Positions 1 to 8,835 of a DNA stretch of 64,000 bases are shown here, in pieces. The stretch covers positions 24,321 through 88,320 of the forward strand of contig CAXPPN010000047.1 in the NCBI GenBank assembly GCA_964219345.1, read 5' to 3'. The stretch's first letter is position 1; the number at the start of each line of letters is the position of its first letter. The notes below the pieces were generated by a model that saw only the letters and a program-made list of their open reading frames with translations, did no database searches and was not told the DNA's origin. The position numbers and the translations under genes were made by a program. Origin of the DNA: UBA3537 sp964219345 (lineage in GTDB: Bacteria; Bacteroidota; Bacteroidia; Flavobacteriales; Flavobacteriaceae).

Positions 1-1961
1 TTGATGATGAGTTTTCAGAGGAAGTGTACATTAGATTTTTAAAAACAGTGGACCCCTACAAACACTATTTTTACAGTTCAGATATAAAGGAATTTGAAGA
101 TTATAAAACAGATTTGGATGATCAAATAAAAAACTACGATGTGCAGTTTTTTAATCTTGTTTACAATCGCCTTATTCAAAGAATTGAAGAATCAAAAGCA
201 ATTTATACGAAAATTTTAGAACATCCTTTTAATTACGAGTTAGATGAAAAATACCAGTCCAACCCTGATGAATTAGACTATGTTTCATCAAAAAAAGATA
301 TGGCTAACCGTTGGCGTAAACAATTGAAATTTAACACCTTAACCAATTATCATGATTTAGTATCTGACAATGAAAATGAAGAAAATGAAGATAAAAAAAC
401 CTTTTCAGAATTGGAAGAAGAATCTCGAGCTTCAACATTAAAAAATTTACAAGAAGTTTCGGTTTATTTTGATGATATGAGACGTGATGATTGGCTTTCA
501 ATGTACATCAATGCAATTTCTGAAACATTTGACCCCCATACTTACTATTTTGCGCCACAAGTCAAAGATCGTTTTGATGCCGAAATGTCTGGAAAATACG
601 AAGGTATTGGTGCAAGGCTACAAAAGAAAATGGATAAAATCAGTATTACAGAACTGATTTCAGGAGGTTCTGCATGGCGTCAAAACAAACTTCAAGTTGG
701 AGATGTCATTTTAAAAGTACGTCAAGAAGATGAGGAAGAGGCAGTTAGTGTTGTTGGAATGCGTTTGGACGATGCTGTTAAACTTATCAAAGGCCCAAAA
801 GGTACAAATGTAATTTTAACTCTAAAAAGAGTCGATGGAACTATTGAAGATTTGATGATTCCAAGAGATGAAATTGAGCTAGAGGAAACCTATGCAAAAT
901 CGAGTATTGTACAAAAAGAAAATTACAAATTTGGGATCATTAATTTGCCAAAATTTTACATTGATTTTGAAGATGTTAATAGTAGAAATGCAACCTCTGA
1001 TGTCAAAAGAGAAATTGAACGACTCAAAGCAGAGGGAATAGAAGGTTTGGTTCTCGACTTGAGAAATAATGGAGGTGGTTCTCTAAAAACAGCTGTTGAT
1101 ATAGGGGGCCTATTTATTGAAGAAGGGCCTATTGTTCAAGTACGCTCTACTGGTGAAGATCGTCAAGTATTAAAAGATAAAGATTCTAGTGTAAGTTGGG
1201 ATGGTCCATTGGTTATTTTGGTGAATGAGTTTTCTGCCTCTGCCTCTGAAATTTTAGCCGCTGCTATGCAAGATTATAAACGCGCTATTGTTATTGGAAG
1301 CAAGCAAACCTATGGCAAGGGAACGGTTCAAAATGTGATAGACTTAAACAGAATGATTCGTAATAACACCAATGGTGATATGGGTGCTTTTAAGTTTACT
1401 ACCCAAAAATATTATCGTATCAATGGGGGGTCTACTCAATTAGAGGGCGTAAAAAGTGATGTTGTTTTACCTAACCGTTACAGCTATGTTGATATGGGTG
1501 AAAAAGATCAAGACAACCCACTTCCGTGGGATGAGATTCAAGCTGCCGAATATGATATTTGGGAAAGTTCTATTGACTATGAATTAACTGTCAAAAGAAG
1601 TAAGGAGCGCATGAACAATAGTGATGAGATCAAACTCATTGATGAAAATGCACAATGGATTGAAAAAGTACGTTCAAAGGATTTGTATAGCTTAAAGTAT
1701 AACGATTATGATGCGAGTTTAAAACAAAATGAAAAAGAATCAGAACGTTTTGAAGCTCTTTCCAATTATACCACAAATTTATCATTCGAATCTTTACCTT
1801 ATGAAAAACCAATTATGGCAACAGACTCCATTTTCAAAACAAAACGCGAGCGATGGCATGAATCTTTAAGTAAAGATATTTATATGAATGAGGCGCTTAA
1901 TGTTTTGACGGATTTAAATAAAATGTTTAAAGTAAAAAAAGTATCCGCCCTTAAAAACTAA
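1..1961 (+). CDS. prc: Carboxy-terminal processing protease (Prc/Tsp, S41), 5' partial
   Basis: The reading frame is open from the first bases of the window (codons from position 3), so the N-terminus lies upstream; the GTG at 24 is internal. The family cleaves periplasmic proteins from their C-termini using a Ser/Lys dyad. A PDZ domain is visible at about 600-850 (GIGARL, then GDVILKV). The S41 core follows, with GLVLDLRNNGGGS near 1050, the SASASE motif at 1233-1250 carrying the nucleophilic serine, and TYGKGTVQ with the lysine codon at 1317. The region after about 1500 corresponds to the long C-terminal tail of the Tsp subfamily rather than the short CtpA type. The next gene starts 11 bases after the stop, so co-transcription is likely. 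Confidence 0.93.
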   Translation, partial: DDEFSEEVYIRFLKTVDPYKHYFYSSDIKEFEDYKTDLDDQIKNYDVQFFNLVYNRLIQRIEESKAIYTKILEHPFNYELDEKYQSNPDELDYVSSKKDMANRWRKQLKFNTLTNYHDLVSDNENEENEDKKTFSELEEESRASTLKNLQEVSVYFDDMRRDDWLSMYINAISETFDPHTYYFAPQVKDRFDAEMSGKYEGIGARLQKKMDKISITELISGGSAWRQNKLQVGDVILKVRQEDEEEAVSVVGMRLDDAVKLIKGPKGTNVILTLKRVDGTIEDLMIPRDEIELEETYAKSSIVQKENYKFGIINLPKFYIDFEDVNSRNATSDVKREIERLKAEGIEGLVLDLRNNGGGSLKTAVDIGGLFIEEGPIVQVRSTGEDRQVLKDKDSSVSWDGPLVILVNEFSASASEILAAAMQDYKRAIVIGSKQTYGKGTVQNVIDLNRMIRNNTNGDMGAFKFTTQKYYRINGGSTQLEGVKSDVVLPNRYSYVDMGEKDQDNPLPWDEIQAAEYDIWESSIDYELTVKRSKERMNNSDEIKLIDENAQWIEKVRSKDLYSLKYNDYDASLKQNEKESERFEALSNYTTNLSFESLPYEKPIMATDSIFKTKRERWHESLSKDIYMNEALNVLTDLNKMFKVKKVSALKN

Positions 1962-1972
1962 GGTTCAAAACT

Positions 1973-3043
1973 ATGCAAGGATTAACAGCATTGGCATTCC
2001 AAAAATTTAAACAAAACTATTTGGGAATGGCTAGTGTTTTTTTTGTAATTTTTGTGGGATTTGTTTCAATTTTCGCCTATGTATTAGCACCTGATACCAC
2101 TCAATATGCAAATCAAATGCATTTGAGTATTCATTCCAAACCACCAGGATTTAGTGTTCAAATGCTTGTTCAACCCAATCCAAATAAAAGTCTTCAAAAT
2201 AAATTCGATAAAATTTTTTTCGGTTCAAAATTCCCTGATAAACAACAGCCCATTTCGAGTTATAGAATAGAAACAGACCAATTGATATACACACCTTATG
2301 AGGCGAAAAATATTCAAGGTATACAGCAATCTATTGATTACTCCAAAAATTCAAAACTTTTTGTAGAAAATAAAACCTTTTATTTGGGAACGGATAATTA
2401 TGGTAGAGATGTTTTAAGTCGGTTATTAGTTGGTGCTCGAATTTCTTTTTTTATAGGTTTTGTTGCTGTTTTTATTTCATTGATAATTGGATTATTTTTA
2501 GGTAGTATTTCGGGTTATTTTGGAGGAAAAATAGATAATGCTATTATGTTTTTAATTAATGTAGCATGGTCTATTCCAACGCTTTTATTGGTGATTGCTA
2601 TAACTTTAGCGCTTGGCAAGGGCTATTGGCAGGTTTTTATAGCAGTAGGTCTAACGATGTGGGTAGAAGTGGCAAGAGTTGTACGAGGCGAGGTGATGAG
2701 CGTAAAAGAACAACAATATATAACCGCTGCTCGAGCTTTGGGGTATACAGATTTTAGAATTATTTTTAAGCATATTCTTCCTAATATTATGACCCCTGTT
2801 ATTGTAATTTCTGCGGCAAATTTTGCTGCTGCAATTCTTATAGAAAGCGGACTTAGTTTTTTAGGAATAGGAGCACAACCCCCAATGTCCAGTTGGGGCG
2901 CTATGATTAAAACCCACTATAACGACATTGTTTTGGGTCAACCCTATTTGGCTATAATTCCAGGACTTTGTATTATGAGTCTTGTAATGGCTTTTATGCT
3001 TATGGGAAATACCCTAAGAGATGCATTGGATGTTAAGGCTTAG
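1973..3043 (+). CDS. ABC transporter permease, DppC/OppC-like
   Basis: Inner-membrane permease of the peptide/nickel ABC family (BPD_transp_1). One N-terminal membrane helix (residues about 18-38) is followed by a periplasmic segment of roughly 90 residues, then FYLGTDNYGRDVLSR, a typical DppC lead-in, and five further helices. The cytoplasmic EAA-type loop is visible as EQQYITAARALGYTDFRI, where the ATPase docks. The long loop after the first helix is larger than in E. coli DppC. No ATPase, partner permease or binding protein lies nearby, so the rest of the transporter must be encoded elsewhere and the substrate cannot be named. It sits 11 bases behind the protease gene. Confidence 0.9.
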   Translation: MQGLTALAFQKFKQNYLGMASVFFVIFVGFVSIFAYVLAPDTTQYANQMHLSIHSKPPGFSVQMLVQPNPNKSLQNKFDKIFFGSKFPDKQQPISSYRIETDQLIYTPYEAKNIQGIQQSIDYSKNSKLFVENKTFYLGTDNYGRDVLSRLLVGARISFFIGFVAVFISLIIGLFLGSISGYFGGKIDNAIMFLINVAWSIPTLLLVIAITLALGKGYWQVFIAVGLTMWVEVARVVRGEVMSVKEQQYITAARALGYTDFRIIFKHILPNIMTPVIVISAANFAAAILIESGLSFLGIGAQPPMSSWGAMIKTHYNDIVLGQPYLAIIPGLCIMSLVMAFMLMGNTLRDALDVKA

Positions 3044-3048
3044 ATAAT

Positions 3049-3585
3049 TTATTTTTTTGCTTGAGGTGGATATTTCGACATAATAGAGGTTACAAATTCT
3101 CTAATACGCTCTTCCTTACGATCCATTCTGGAGGTTAAATAACCTTGTCCAATACCTTGCCAAACAAGTTCTTTTTTATTGGCATCTATCAAATCAATAA
3201 ATAGTGTCCCTCGAGATGAATTGGTTACATTGGTTTGATTCCAGCCCATCATTGGACCCCAACCCCAGCCCCAACCCCAGCCGTACATGCCAAAGTTTTG
3301 ATTGTAAACATTTACTTCTTGACGTTCTTTTGTAAAAATATTCACCAATAAATCGGGGGTTTTAGATTTTGTAAATCCTTTAGCTAACAGTTCAGATTCA
3401 ATGGCACGTAAAATTCTACGCTTGTCCAAATCACTAATTTCTGCCTTGTCTATACCATCTTTGAAAAAAGCAAAAGTTTTATAGGAGTTAAAGTCCGCAG
3501 AACGATCATAATCTGCAGCCACTCGAACAGAGTCACAAGACGTACTAATAAGTACTATAAACAGGAGTAATAAAAGACGTTTCAT
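3049..3585 (-). CDS. DUF4136 lipoprotein
   Basis: A 178-residue lipoprotein. The signal peptide ends in a lipobox (LISTSC, Cys about residue 17), so it is probably anchored in the outer membrane or periplasm. The DUF4136 pattern is present: DYDRSADFNSYKTFAFF near the mature N-terminus, RRILRAIESELLAKGF, DLLVNIF, then RGTLFIDLID and LVWQG-G toward the C-terminus. A low-complexity run of alternating Gly-Trp (four GW units, about residues 102-109) interrupts the domain, encoded by a short repeat at about 3258-3285. The function of the family is unknown. It ends 5 bases from the convergent permease gene. Confidence 0.9.
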   Translation of the reverse strand: MKRLLLLLFIVLISTSCDSVRVAADYDRSADFNSYKTFAFFKDGIDKAEISDLDKRRILRAIESELLAKGFTKSKTPDLLVNIFTKERQEVNVYNQNFGMYGWGWGWGWGPMMGWNQTNVTNSSRGTLFIDLIDANKKELVWQGIGQGYLTSRMDRKEERIREFVTSIMSKYPPQAKK

Positions 3586-3602
3586 AAAAGTGTAGTTTTA
3601 AG

Positions 3603-5597
3603 TTAAAATGAATTAAAAAGAGTGTCATCAACACTATTAGGAATTGTAACTTTTAGGTTTGGTTCTTCTTCCATTGCTCGTTTTATTGCAAAAATTGCAC
3701 CGTTGTTGCGTGCCCAATTTCGCCTAGCAATACCATTATTAACATCCCAAAATAACATAGATTTCAATTTTCTTTCTGATGCTTTAGAACCATCAAGAAC
3801 CATACCAAAGCCACCATTTATAACTTCGCCCCAGCCAACCCCTCCGCCATTGTGTATGCTAACCCAAGTGGCGCCTCTAAAACTATCACCAATTACATTT
3901 TGAATAGCCATATCAGCAGTATATTTAGATCCGTCATAAATATTACTTGTTTCTCTAAAAGGCGAGTCTGTTCCAGAAACATCATGGTGATCACGACCAA
4001 GAATTATTGAGCCAATTTTTCCTTCTGCAATTGCTGAATTGAATGCAGAGGCTATTTTTATTCGACCCTCGGCATCAGCATACAAAATTCGGGCTTGTGA
4101 CCCAACAACCAAGTTATTGGTTTGTGCGCCTTTTATCCATTGTATATTATCCTGCATTTGTTGTTGGATTTCTGGCGGTGAAGTCGCTTGAATTTTTTCC
4201 AAAACTTCACAAGCAATAGCATCTGTTTTTGCTAAATCTTCGGGTGTTCCACTTGCGCAAACCCAACGAAAAGGGCCAAAACCATAATCGAAGCACATTG
4301 GTCCCATGATGTCTTGAACATAGCTCGGGTATATAAAATCTTCTAGATTTTCTTTTAAAATTTCTGCACCTGCACGAGAAGCTTCCAACAAAAAAGCATT
4401 TCCATAATCAAAGAAGTAAGTACCTTTATCTGTATGTTTTTTTATAATAGAGGCATGACGTAATAGACTCTCTTGTACCTTCTCTTTAAACAAATTTGGT
4501 CTTTCATTCATCATTTTATTGGCGTCTTCAAATGACATTCCAACAGGGTAATATCCTCCTGCCCAAGGATTATGCAATGAGGTTTGATCACTTCCAATGT
4601 CTACATAAATACCAGCATCAAAAAATGCTTCCCATACATCAATAACGTTACCTTGATAGGCGATAGATACAATTTCTTTGTCTTGTTGTGCTATTTTTAC
4701 CCGCTCAATTAATTCTTCTACAGATGAATACACTTCATCAACCCAACCTTGTGAGTGTCTTGTTTGCGTTGCTTTTGGGTTGACTTCAGCACAAATGGTA
4801 ATGCACTTTGCAATATTTCCAGCTTTTGGCTGAGCACCACTCATACCACCCAATCCAGCGGTTAAAAAAATATGTCCTTCGGGGCTTTTTTTTATTTTTC
4901 TAAATGCATTGAGCACCGTAATGGTGGTTCCATGAACAATACCTTGTGGGCCAATATACATATAACTCCCTGCTGTCATTTGCCCATATTGTGTTACTCC
5001 TAAAGCATTGAATTTTTCCCAATCGTCTGGTTTTGAATAATTTGGGATCATCATGCCATTGGTGACCACAACTCTTGGCGCTTCTTTGTGAGATGGAAAC
5101 AGACCCATAGGATGTCCAGAGTACATCACCAATGTTTGTTCATCGTTCATTTCGGATAAATATTTCATGGTGAGTCTATATTGCGCCCAATTGGAAAATA
5201 CACCTCCATTACCGCCATATGTAATCAGTTCGTGGGGATGTTGTGCTACGGCATCATCCAAATTATTTTGAATCATCAGCATAATAGCAGCGGCATGTTT
5301 GCTTTTTGCTGGATAGTTGTCTATTGGGCGGGCATAGATTTTATGGTCTGGCCTAAAGCGATACATATAAATACGCCCATAAGTTTCAAGCTCTTTTTTA
5401 AATTCTTTTAAAAGAATGGCATGAAATTTTTTATCGAAATAGCGTAGAGCATTTTTTAAAGCTAGCTTTTGTTCTTCTTTGTTTAAAATTGCTTTTCTTT
5501 TTGGAGCATGATTGTAGGTTGGGTCAAAAGGTTTTAAAGATGGCAACTCATTTGGAATGCCCTCTTTTATTTCTTCTTGAAAAGTTTTAGTGTTCAT
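3603..5597 (-). CDS. hutU: Urocanate hydratase
   Basis: Converts urocanate to 4-imidazolone-5-propionate, the second step of histidine degradation; NAD+ is a tightly bound cofactor. The ATG at 5597 gives 664 residues, usual for the Bacteroidota form. A longer in-frame start at 5663 exists but would run through the overlapping DUF5522 gene. Typical urocanase segments are seen: TYGGNGGVFSNWAQYRLT, VMYSGHPMGLFPS, LTAGLGGMSGAQPKAG, GGYYPVGM, GRDHHDVSGTDSP and NGGGVGWGEVINGG. It starts 4 bases after the DUF5522 stop, so the two form an operon. No hutH, hutI or hutG is in the window. Confidence 0.96.
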   Translation of the reverse strand: MNTKTFQEEIKEGIPNELPSLKPFDPTYNHAPKRKAILNKEEQKLALKNALRYFDKKFHAILLKEFKKELETYGRIYMYRFRPDHKIYARPIDNYPAKSKHAAAIMLMIQNNLDDAVAQHPHELITYGGNGGVFSNWAQYRLTMKYLSEMNDEQTLVMYSGHPMGLFPSHKEAPRVVVTNGMMIPNYSKPDDWEKFNALGVTQYGQMTAGSYMYIGPQGIVHGTTITVLNAFRKIKKSPEGHIFLTAGLGGMSGAQPKAGNIAKCITICAEVNPKATQTRHSQGWVDEVYSSVEELIERVKIAQQDKEIVSIAYQGNVIDVWEAFFDAGIYVDIGSDQTSLHNPWAGGYYPVGMSFEDANKMMNERPNLFKEKVQESLLRHASIIKKHTDKGTYFFDYGNAFLLEASRAGAEILKENLEDFIYPSYVQDIMGPMCFDYGFGPFRWVCASGTPEDLAKTDAIACEVLEKIQATSPPEIQQQMQDNIQWIKGAQTNNLVVGSQARILYADAEGRIKIASAFNSAIAEGKIGSIILGRDHHDVSGTDSPFRETSNIYDGSKYTADMAIQNVIGDSFRGATWVSIHNGGGVGWGEVINGGFGMVLDGSKASERKLKSMLFWDVNNGIARRNWARNNGAIFAIKRAMEEEPNLKVTIPNSVDDTLFNSF

Positions 5598-5601
5598 AAT
5601 C

Positions 5602-5766
5602 TTAATTTTGAATACGTTTTGATGTGTTGTATCCATAGGGGCAATGCTTACAATTACTCTCACAACAATATCCTCGCTTTAGGTGGTATTGTTCTGTAAA
5701 ACAGCGATAACCTTGTGGTGTCATATAAAAATCACCTTCTTCAATTGGGGGATTACGTTTCATCAT
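5602..5766 (-). CDS. Small cysteine-rich DUF5522 protein
   Basis: A 54-residue gene read by hand from the reverse strand, starting at the tandem ATGATG at 5761-5766. The protein begins MMKRNPPIEEGDFY, continues MTPQGYRCFTEQYHLKRG and then carries YCCESNCKHCPYGY, a four-cysteine cluster likely to bind a metal, before ending just upstream of hutU. This matches the DUF5522 family, common in Bacteroidota as a tiny stand-alone protein; I know of no established function. A TATATTTG box lies 3 bases upstream of the first ATG, so the mRNA may have little or no leader. The real start could be either of the two ATGs. Confidence 0.85.
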   Translation of the reverse strand: MMKRNPPIEEGDFYMTPQGYRCFTEQYHLKRGYCCESNCKHCPYGYNTSKRIQN

Positions 5767-5769
5767 TAA

Positions 5770-5777
5770 CAAATATA
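5770..5777 (-). promoter_or_regulatory. Candidate -7 promoter box (TATATTTG) for DUF5522-hutU
   Basis: The reverse strand reads TATATTTG, matching the Bacteroidota -7 consensus TAnnTTTG, only 3 bases before ATGATG. No TTG is visible at the usual distance upstream, so the call rests on one element. Confidence 0.4.
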
Positions 5778-5791
5778 ATGTAATTTTACAT
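5778..5791. promoter_or_regulatory. Inverted repeat ATGTAA-TT-TTACAT, possible operator
   Basis: Perfect six-base arms with a two-base spacer, directly upstream of the DUF5522-hutU promoter box. Its reverse complement shares the 13-mer ATGTAAAATTACA with positions 17386-17398 beside the Lrp-family gene. The size and symmetry suit an Lrp or small dimeric regulator site; the regulator is inferred only. Confidence 0.35.
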
Positions 5792-5868
5792 ACTAATTAT
5801 TTGCTTTTTTTAAGGGTAAAATACTTTAGAGATTTAGTATTTTTACATATCAGGTTTTTTAGTTATTC

Positions 5869-6759
5869 ATGTTAAATTTTCAGAAAGTCCAAAACATAAA
5901 ATTGAATTCTCAAGTTTCTATAAAGCCTGAGTATAAAATTCATGAAACGGTTTCTGGTAATAAATTCAGAAAATTAAAATATAATTTAAAAGAACTCCAA
6001 GAAAGAGCTTCTGTTGGGATTTTAACTTTTGGAGGCGCATTTTCTAATCATATTGCAGCTACGGCTGCTGCTGGGCAATTACTAAACATTCCAACAGTTG
6101 GAGTTATAAGAGGAGAGGAGTTGGTAACAGAGATTGAAACCAATCCAACATTGGCCTATGCCAAATCTTGTGGGATGAAGTTTGAGTTTGTTAGTCGATC
6201 GTTATACAGGCAAAAAACAGAAAGTTCTTACATTAACAACCTTCAAAAAAAATATCCGAAATATTACATCATACCAGAGGGGGGAACAAATGATTTGGCT
6301 GTAATGGGCTGTGAGGAAATTTTATCAGAATTTGATAAAGAATTTGATGTTATTTGTTGTGCGGTAGGGACTGGGGGAACAATTTCTGGTCTTATAAATT
6401 CAAGTTTACCAACACAAAAAATAATTGGCTTTCCAGCCTTGAAAGGTGCATTTTTAAACGAAGATATTTGTAAATTTGCGACGCAGTCCAATTGGGAGTT
6501 ATGTAATGACTATCATTTTGGAGGTTATGCAAAAGTGAATTCAGATTTAATTCATTTTATAAATAACTTTAAAAAAGAATTTAAAATTCCACTCGATCCA
6601 GTGTATACTGGTAAAATGATGTTTGGTATTTTTGATTTGATTCAAAAAGGTGTTTTTTCTACATCTGCAAAAATATTGGCAATTCATACAGGCGGATTAC
6701 AGGGTATTGAAGGCATGAATCGCCAATTGAGACAAAAAAGAATGGAATTGATTTTTTAG
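5869..6759 (+). CDS. PLP-dependent ACC deaminase/D-cysteine desulfhydrase-like enzyme
   Basis: Fold-type II PLP enzyme of the ACC deaminase/D-cysteine desulfhydrase family (296 residues, somewhat shorter than the usual 320-340). The PLP-lysine region reads GNKFRKLKYNL (residues about 31-41), followed by LTFGGAFSNHIAATAAAG, which holds the cofactor phosphate-side serine and asparagine. GTGGTISGL near residue 167 is the glycine-rich phosphate-binding loop. The substrate cannot be decided from sequence; D-cysteine or a related D-amino acid is more likely than ACC in a flavobacterium. It is first in a run with the glucosaminidase gene 3 bases downstream and hemL after that. Confidence 0.87.
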   Translation: MLNFQKVQNIKLNSQVSIKPEYKIHETVSGNKFRKLKYNLKELQERASVGILTFGGAFSNHIAATAAAGQLLNIPTVGVIRGEELVTEIETNPTLAYAKSCGMKFEFVSRSLYRQKTESSYINNLQKKYPKYYIIPEGGTNDLAVMGCEEILSEFDKEFDVICCAVGTGGTISGLINSSLPTQKIIGFPALKGAFLNEDICKFATQSNWELCNDYHFGGYAKVNSDLIHFINNFKKEFKIPLDPVYTGKMMFGIFDLIQKGVFSTSAKILAIHTGGLQGIEGMNRQLRQKRMELIF

Positions 6760-6762
6760 AAT

Positions 6763-7536
6763 ATGAAAAAAATTGTAGGATTGTTATTGGTATGTGTTGT
6801 GTTGTCGAGTTGTGGTGCTCGCAAAAAAGCAAACCAAAAAAAAGAGGTTAGAGTAGAAGTCAATATTCCAACTAGAGAAACCCCAGACCCCTCTACAGTT
6901 GTTATCAAACCCACCTACAATTCTACAACAGAGTATATTGCATTTTTTAAGGCTGTAGCTATTCATGAAATGAAACTTTATGGCATACCAGCAAGTATTA
7001 CTTTGGCGCAAGGAATTTTAGAATCCGGATCTGGCAGAGGCCGTCTTGCAAGAGATGCTAATAATCATTTTGGGATTAAATGCCATGATTGGACAGGTCC
7101 GAGAGTGTACCACGATGACGATAGAGCTCAGGAGTGTTTTAGAAAATATAATGACCCTAATCAATCCTACAGAGATCACTCTTTGTTTTTAGCTAAAAGA
7201 AAACGCTATGCAAACCTATTTAAACACAAGCCAACTGATTATAAAGCATGGGCAAGAGGTTTAAAAAAGGCAGGGTATGCTACCGATCCAAAATACCCTC
7301 AAAAACTAATCAGTCTTATAGAACGTTATGAATTGTATCAATATGATATTTTTGACAAAAAAAGACGTTCTCAAAATCAACAACCCTATAACGAAAAGCA
7401 TATTGTTATAAAGGGGGATACTTTGTATTCAATTTCCAAAAGATATGGGATCTCAGTTGAACGTTTAAAGACATTAAATAAATTAAACTCCAATGCTTTA
7501 AGTATTGGTCAAACCCTTATCGTTACATCAAATTAA
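6763..7536 (+). CDS. Glucosaminidase-LysM lipoprotein (peptidoglycan hydrolase)
   Basis: A 257-residue envelope lipoprotein. The signal peptide ends VVLSSCGAR (lipobox Cys at residue 17). A glucosaminidase domain of the FlgJ/Mur-N-acetyl type spans about residues 50-190, including GIPASITLAQGILESGSGRG with the likely catalytic glutamate, NNHFGIKC, and the closing LKKAGYATDPKYPQKLISLIERY. A single LysM domain (about 209-255, HIVIKGDTLYSISKRYG to GQTLIV) should bind peptidoglycan. This layout is standard for Bacteroidota cell-wall hydrolases cutting glycan strands. Spacing of 3 bases upstream and 4 bases downstream places it in an operon with the PLP enzyme and hemL. Confidence 0.93.
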   Translation: MKKIVGLLLVCVVLSSCGARKKANQKKEVRVEVNIPTRETPDPSTVVIKPTYNSTTEYIAFFKAVAIHEMKLYGIPASITLAQGILESGSGRGRLARDANNHFGIKCHDWTGPRVYHDDDRAQECFRKYNDPNQSYRDHSLFLAKRKRYANLFKHKPTDYKAWARGLKKAGYATDPKYPQKLISLIERYELYQYDIFDKKRRSQNQQPYNEKHIVIKGDTLYSISKRYGISVERLKTLNKLNSNALSIGQTLIVTSN

Positions 7537-7540
7537 ATCT

Positions 7541-8827
7541 ATGAAATACCAACGCAGTAGTCAATTGTTTAAAGAAGCCAATATTGCTATACCTGGTGGG
7601 GTAAACTCGCCAGTACGTGCATTTAAGGCTGTGGGGGGTACACCAATATTTGTTAAAAAAGCCAAAGGCGCATATCTGTATGACGAAGACGGAAACCGGT
7701 TAATTGATTATATCAATTCTTGGGGTCCAATGATTTTAGGGCATGCCTACAAGCCCGTTGTGGATGCAGTTGTAGACAAAGCAAAAAAAGGAACTTCATT
7801 CGGAATGCCAACTGAAATTGAAACAAAAATTGCAGAACTGGCCGTCTCAATGGTTCCTAATATTGATAAAATTCGATTTGTGAATTCTGGAACAGAAGCC
7901 TGTATGAGTGCTGTTCGATTGGCGCGTGGATTTACAGGAAAAGAGAAAATTATAAAATTTGCAGGATGTTATCATGGGCATTCCGATTCTTTTTTGATAC
8001 AAGCGGGTAGTGGTGCTGTCACTTTTGGAAGTCCTAATAGCCCTGGAGTGACCCAAGGAACTGCCAAAGACACATTGCTTGCACCATATAATAATTTGGA
8101 AGCTGTAAAAAATATCTTTGAAGCCAACCCCAATGAAATTGCAGCCATAATTGTTGAACCAGTAGCAGGGAACATGGGATGCATTCCACCTGTTGATGGA
8201 TTTTTAGAAGGCCTTCGTAATTTGTGTAATGTGCATCAAGCTGTTCTTATTTTTGACGAAGTAATGACTGGTTTTCGATTGGCCAAAGGGGGTGTTCAAG
8301 AACTTTTTGGTACAAAAGCAGACATCGTTTGTTTTGGAAAAGTCATAGGAGGAGGATTGCCAGTAGGTGCTTTTGCTGCACGAAAAGAAATCATGAGTCA
8401 TTTAGCACCTGAAGGACCGGTTTATCAGGCTGGAACATTGAGTGGAAACCCATTGGCAATGGCAGCAGGCTATGCACTTTTAAATGTTTTGGATACGGAT
8501 GCTGAGCTGTATGAACGTCTTGAAAAGAAAACAGCATACCTGCACCAAGGAATTTCTAAAGCATTAACAAACAATAACATAAAGCACACTATAAACAGAT
8601 TAGGCTCAATGATTTCTGTACATTTTTCGGAAACTCCAGTTGTGGATTTTAAAACAGCCACCCAAGGAAACAATGAACACTTTAAAGCATTTTTTCATGG
8701 TATGCTAGATGCAGGAGTTTACATTGCTCCTAGTGCTTTTGAGAGTTGGTTTATAACAGATGCCTTAACTTATGCTGATTTGGATTTTACCATAGCTGCT
8801 GTTGAAACTGTAGTGAGTGGATGGTAG
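7541..8827 (+). CDS. hemL: Glutamate-1-semialdehyde 2,1-aminomutase
   Basis: PLP enzyme converting glutamate-1-semialdehyde to 5-aminolevulinate, the C5 route to tetrapyrroles. The start at 7541 gives 428 residues beginning MKYQRSSQLF and the canonical IPGGVNSPVRAFK. A longer in-frame start at 7505 would overlap the upstream gene and is not conserved in style. Visible motifs: NSGTEACMSAVRLARG, CYHGHSD, IVEPVAGNMG, FDEVMTGFR and VCFGKVIGGGLPVGAF with the Schiff-base lysine. It lies 4 bases after the glucosaminidase stop. Confidence 0.97.
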   Translation: MKYQRSSQLFKEANIAIPGGVNSPVRAFKAVGGTPIFVKKAKGAYLYDEDGNRLIDYINSWGPMILGHAYKPVVDAVVDKAKKGTSFGMPTEIETKIAELAVSMVPNIDKIRFVNSGTEACMSAVRLARGFTGKEKIIKFAGCYHGHSDSFLIQAGSGAVTFGSPNSPGVTQGTAKDTLLAPYNNLEAVKNIFEANPNEIAAIIVEPVAGNMGCIPPVDGFLEGLRNLCNVHQAVLIFDEVMTGFRLAKGGVQELFGTKADIVCFGKVIGGGLPVGAFAARKEIMSHLAPEGPVYQAGTLSGNPLAMAAGYALLNVLDTDAELYERLEKKTAYLHQGISKALTNNNIKHTINRLGSMISVHFSETPVVDFKTATQGNNEHFKAFFHGMLDAGVYIAPSAFESWFITDALTYADLDFTIAAVETVVSGW

Positions 8828-8835
8828 TGAATATT

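Noticed and set aside
5598..5663. Longer hutU start
   Set aside because: Would add 22 residues unlike any urocanase and cover the DUF5522 gene, whose stop is 4 bases before the ATG at 5597.
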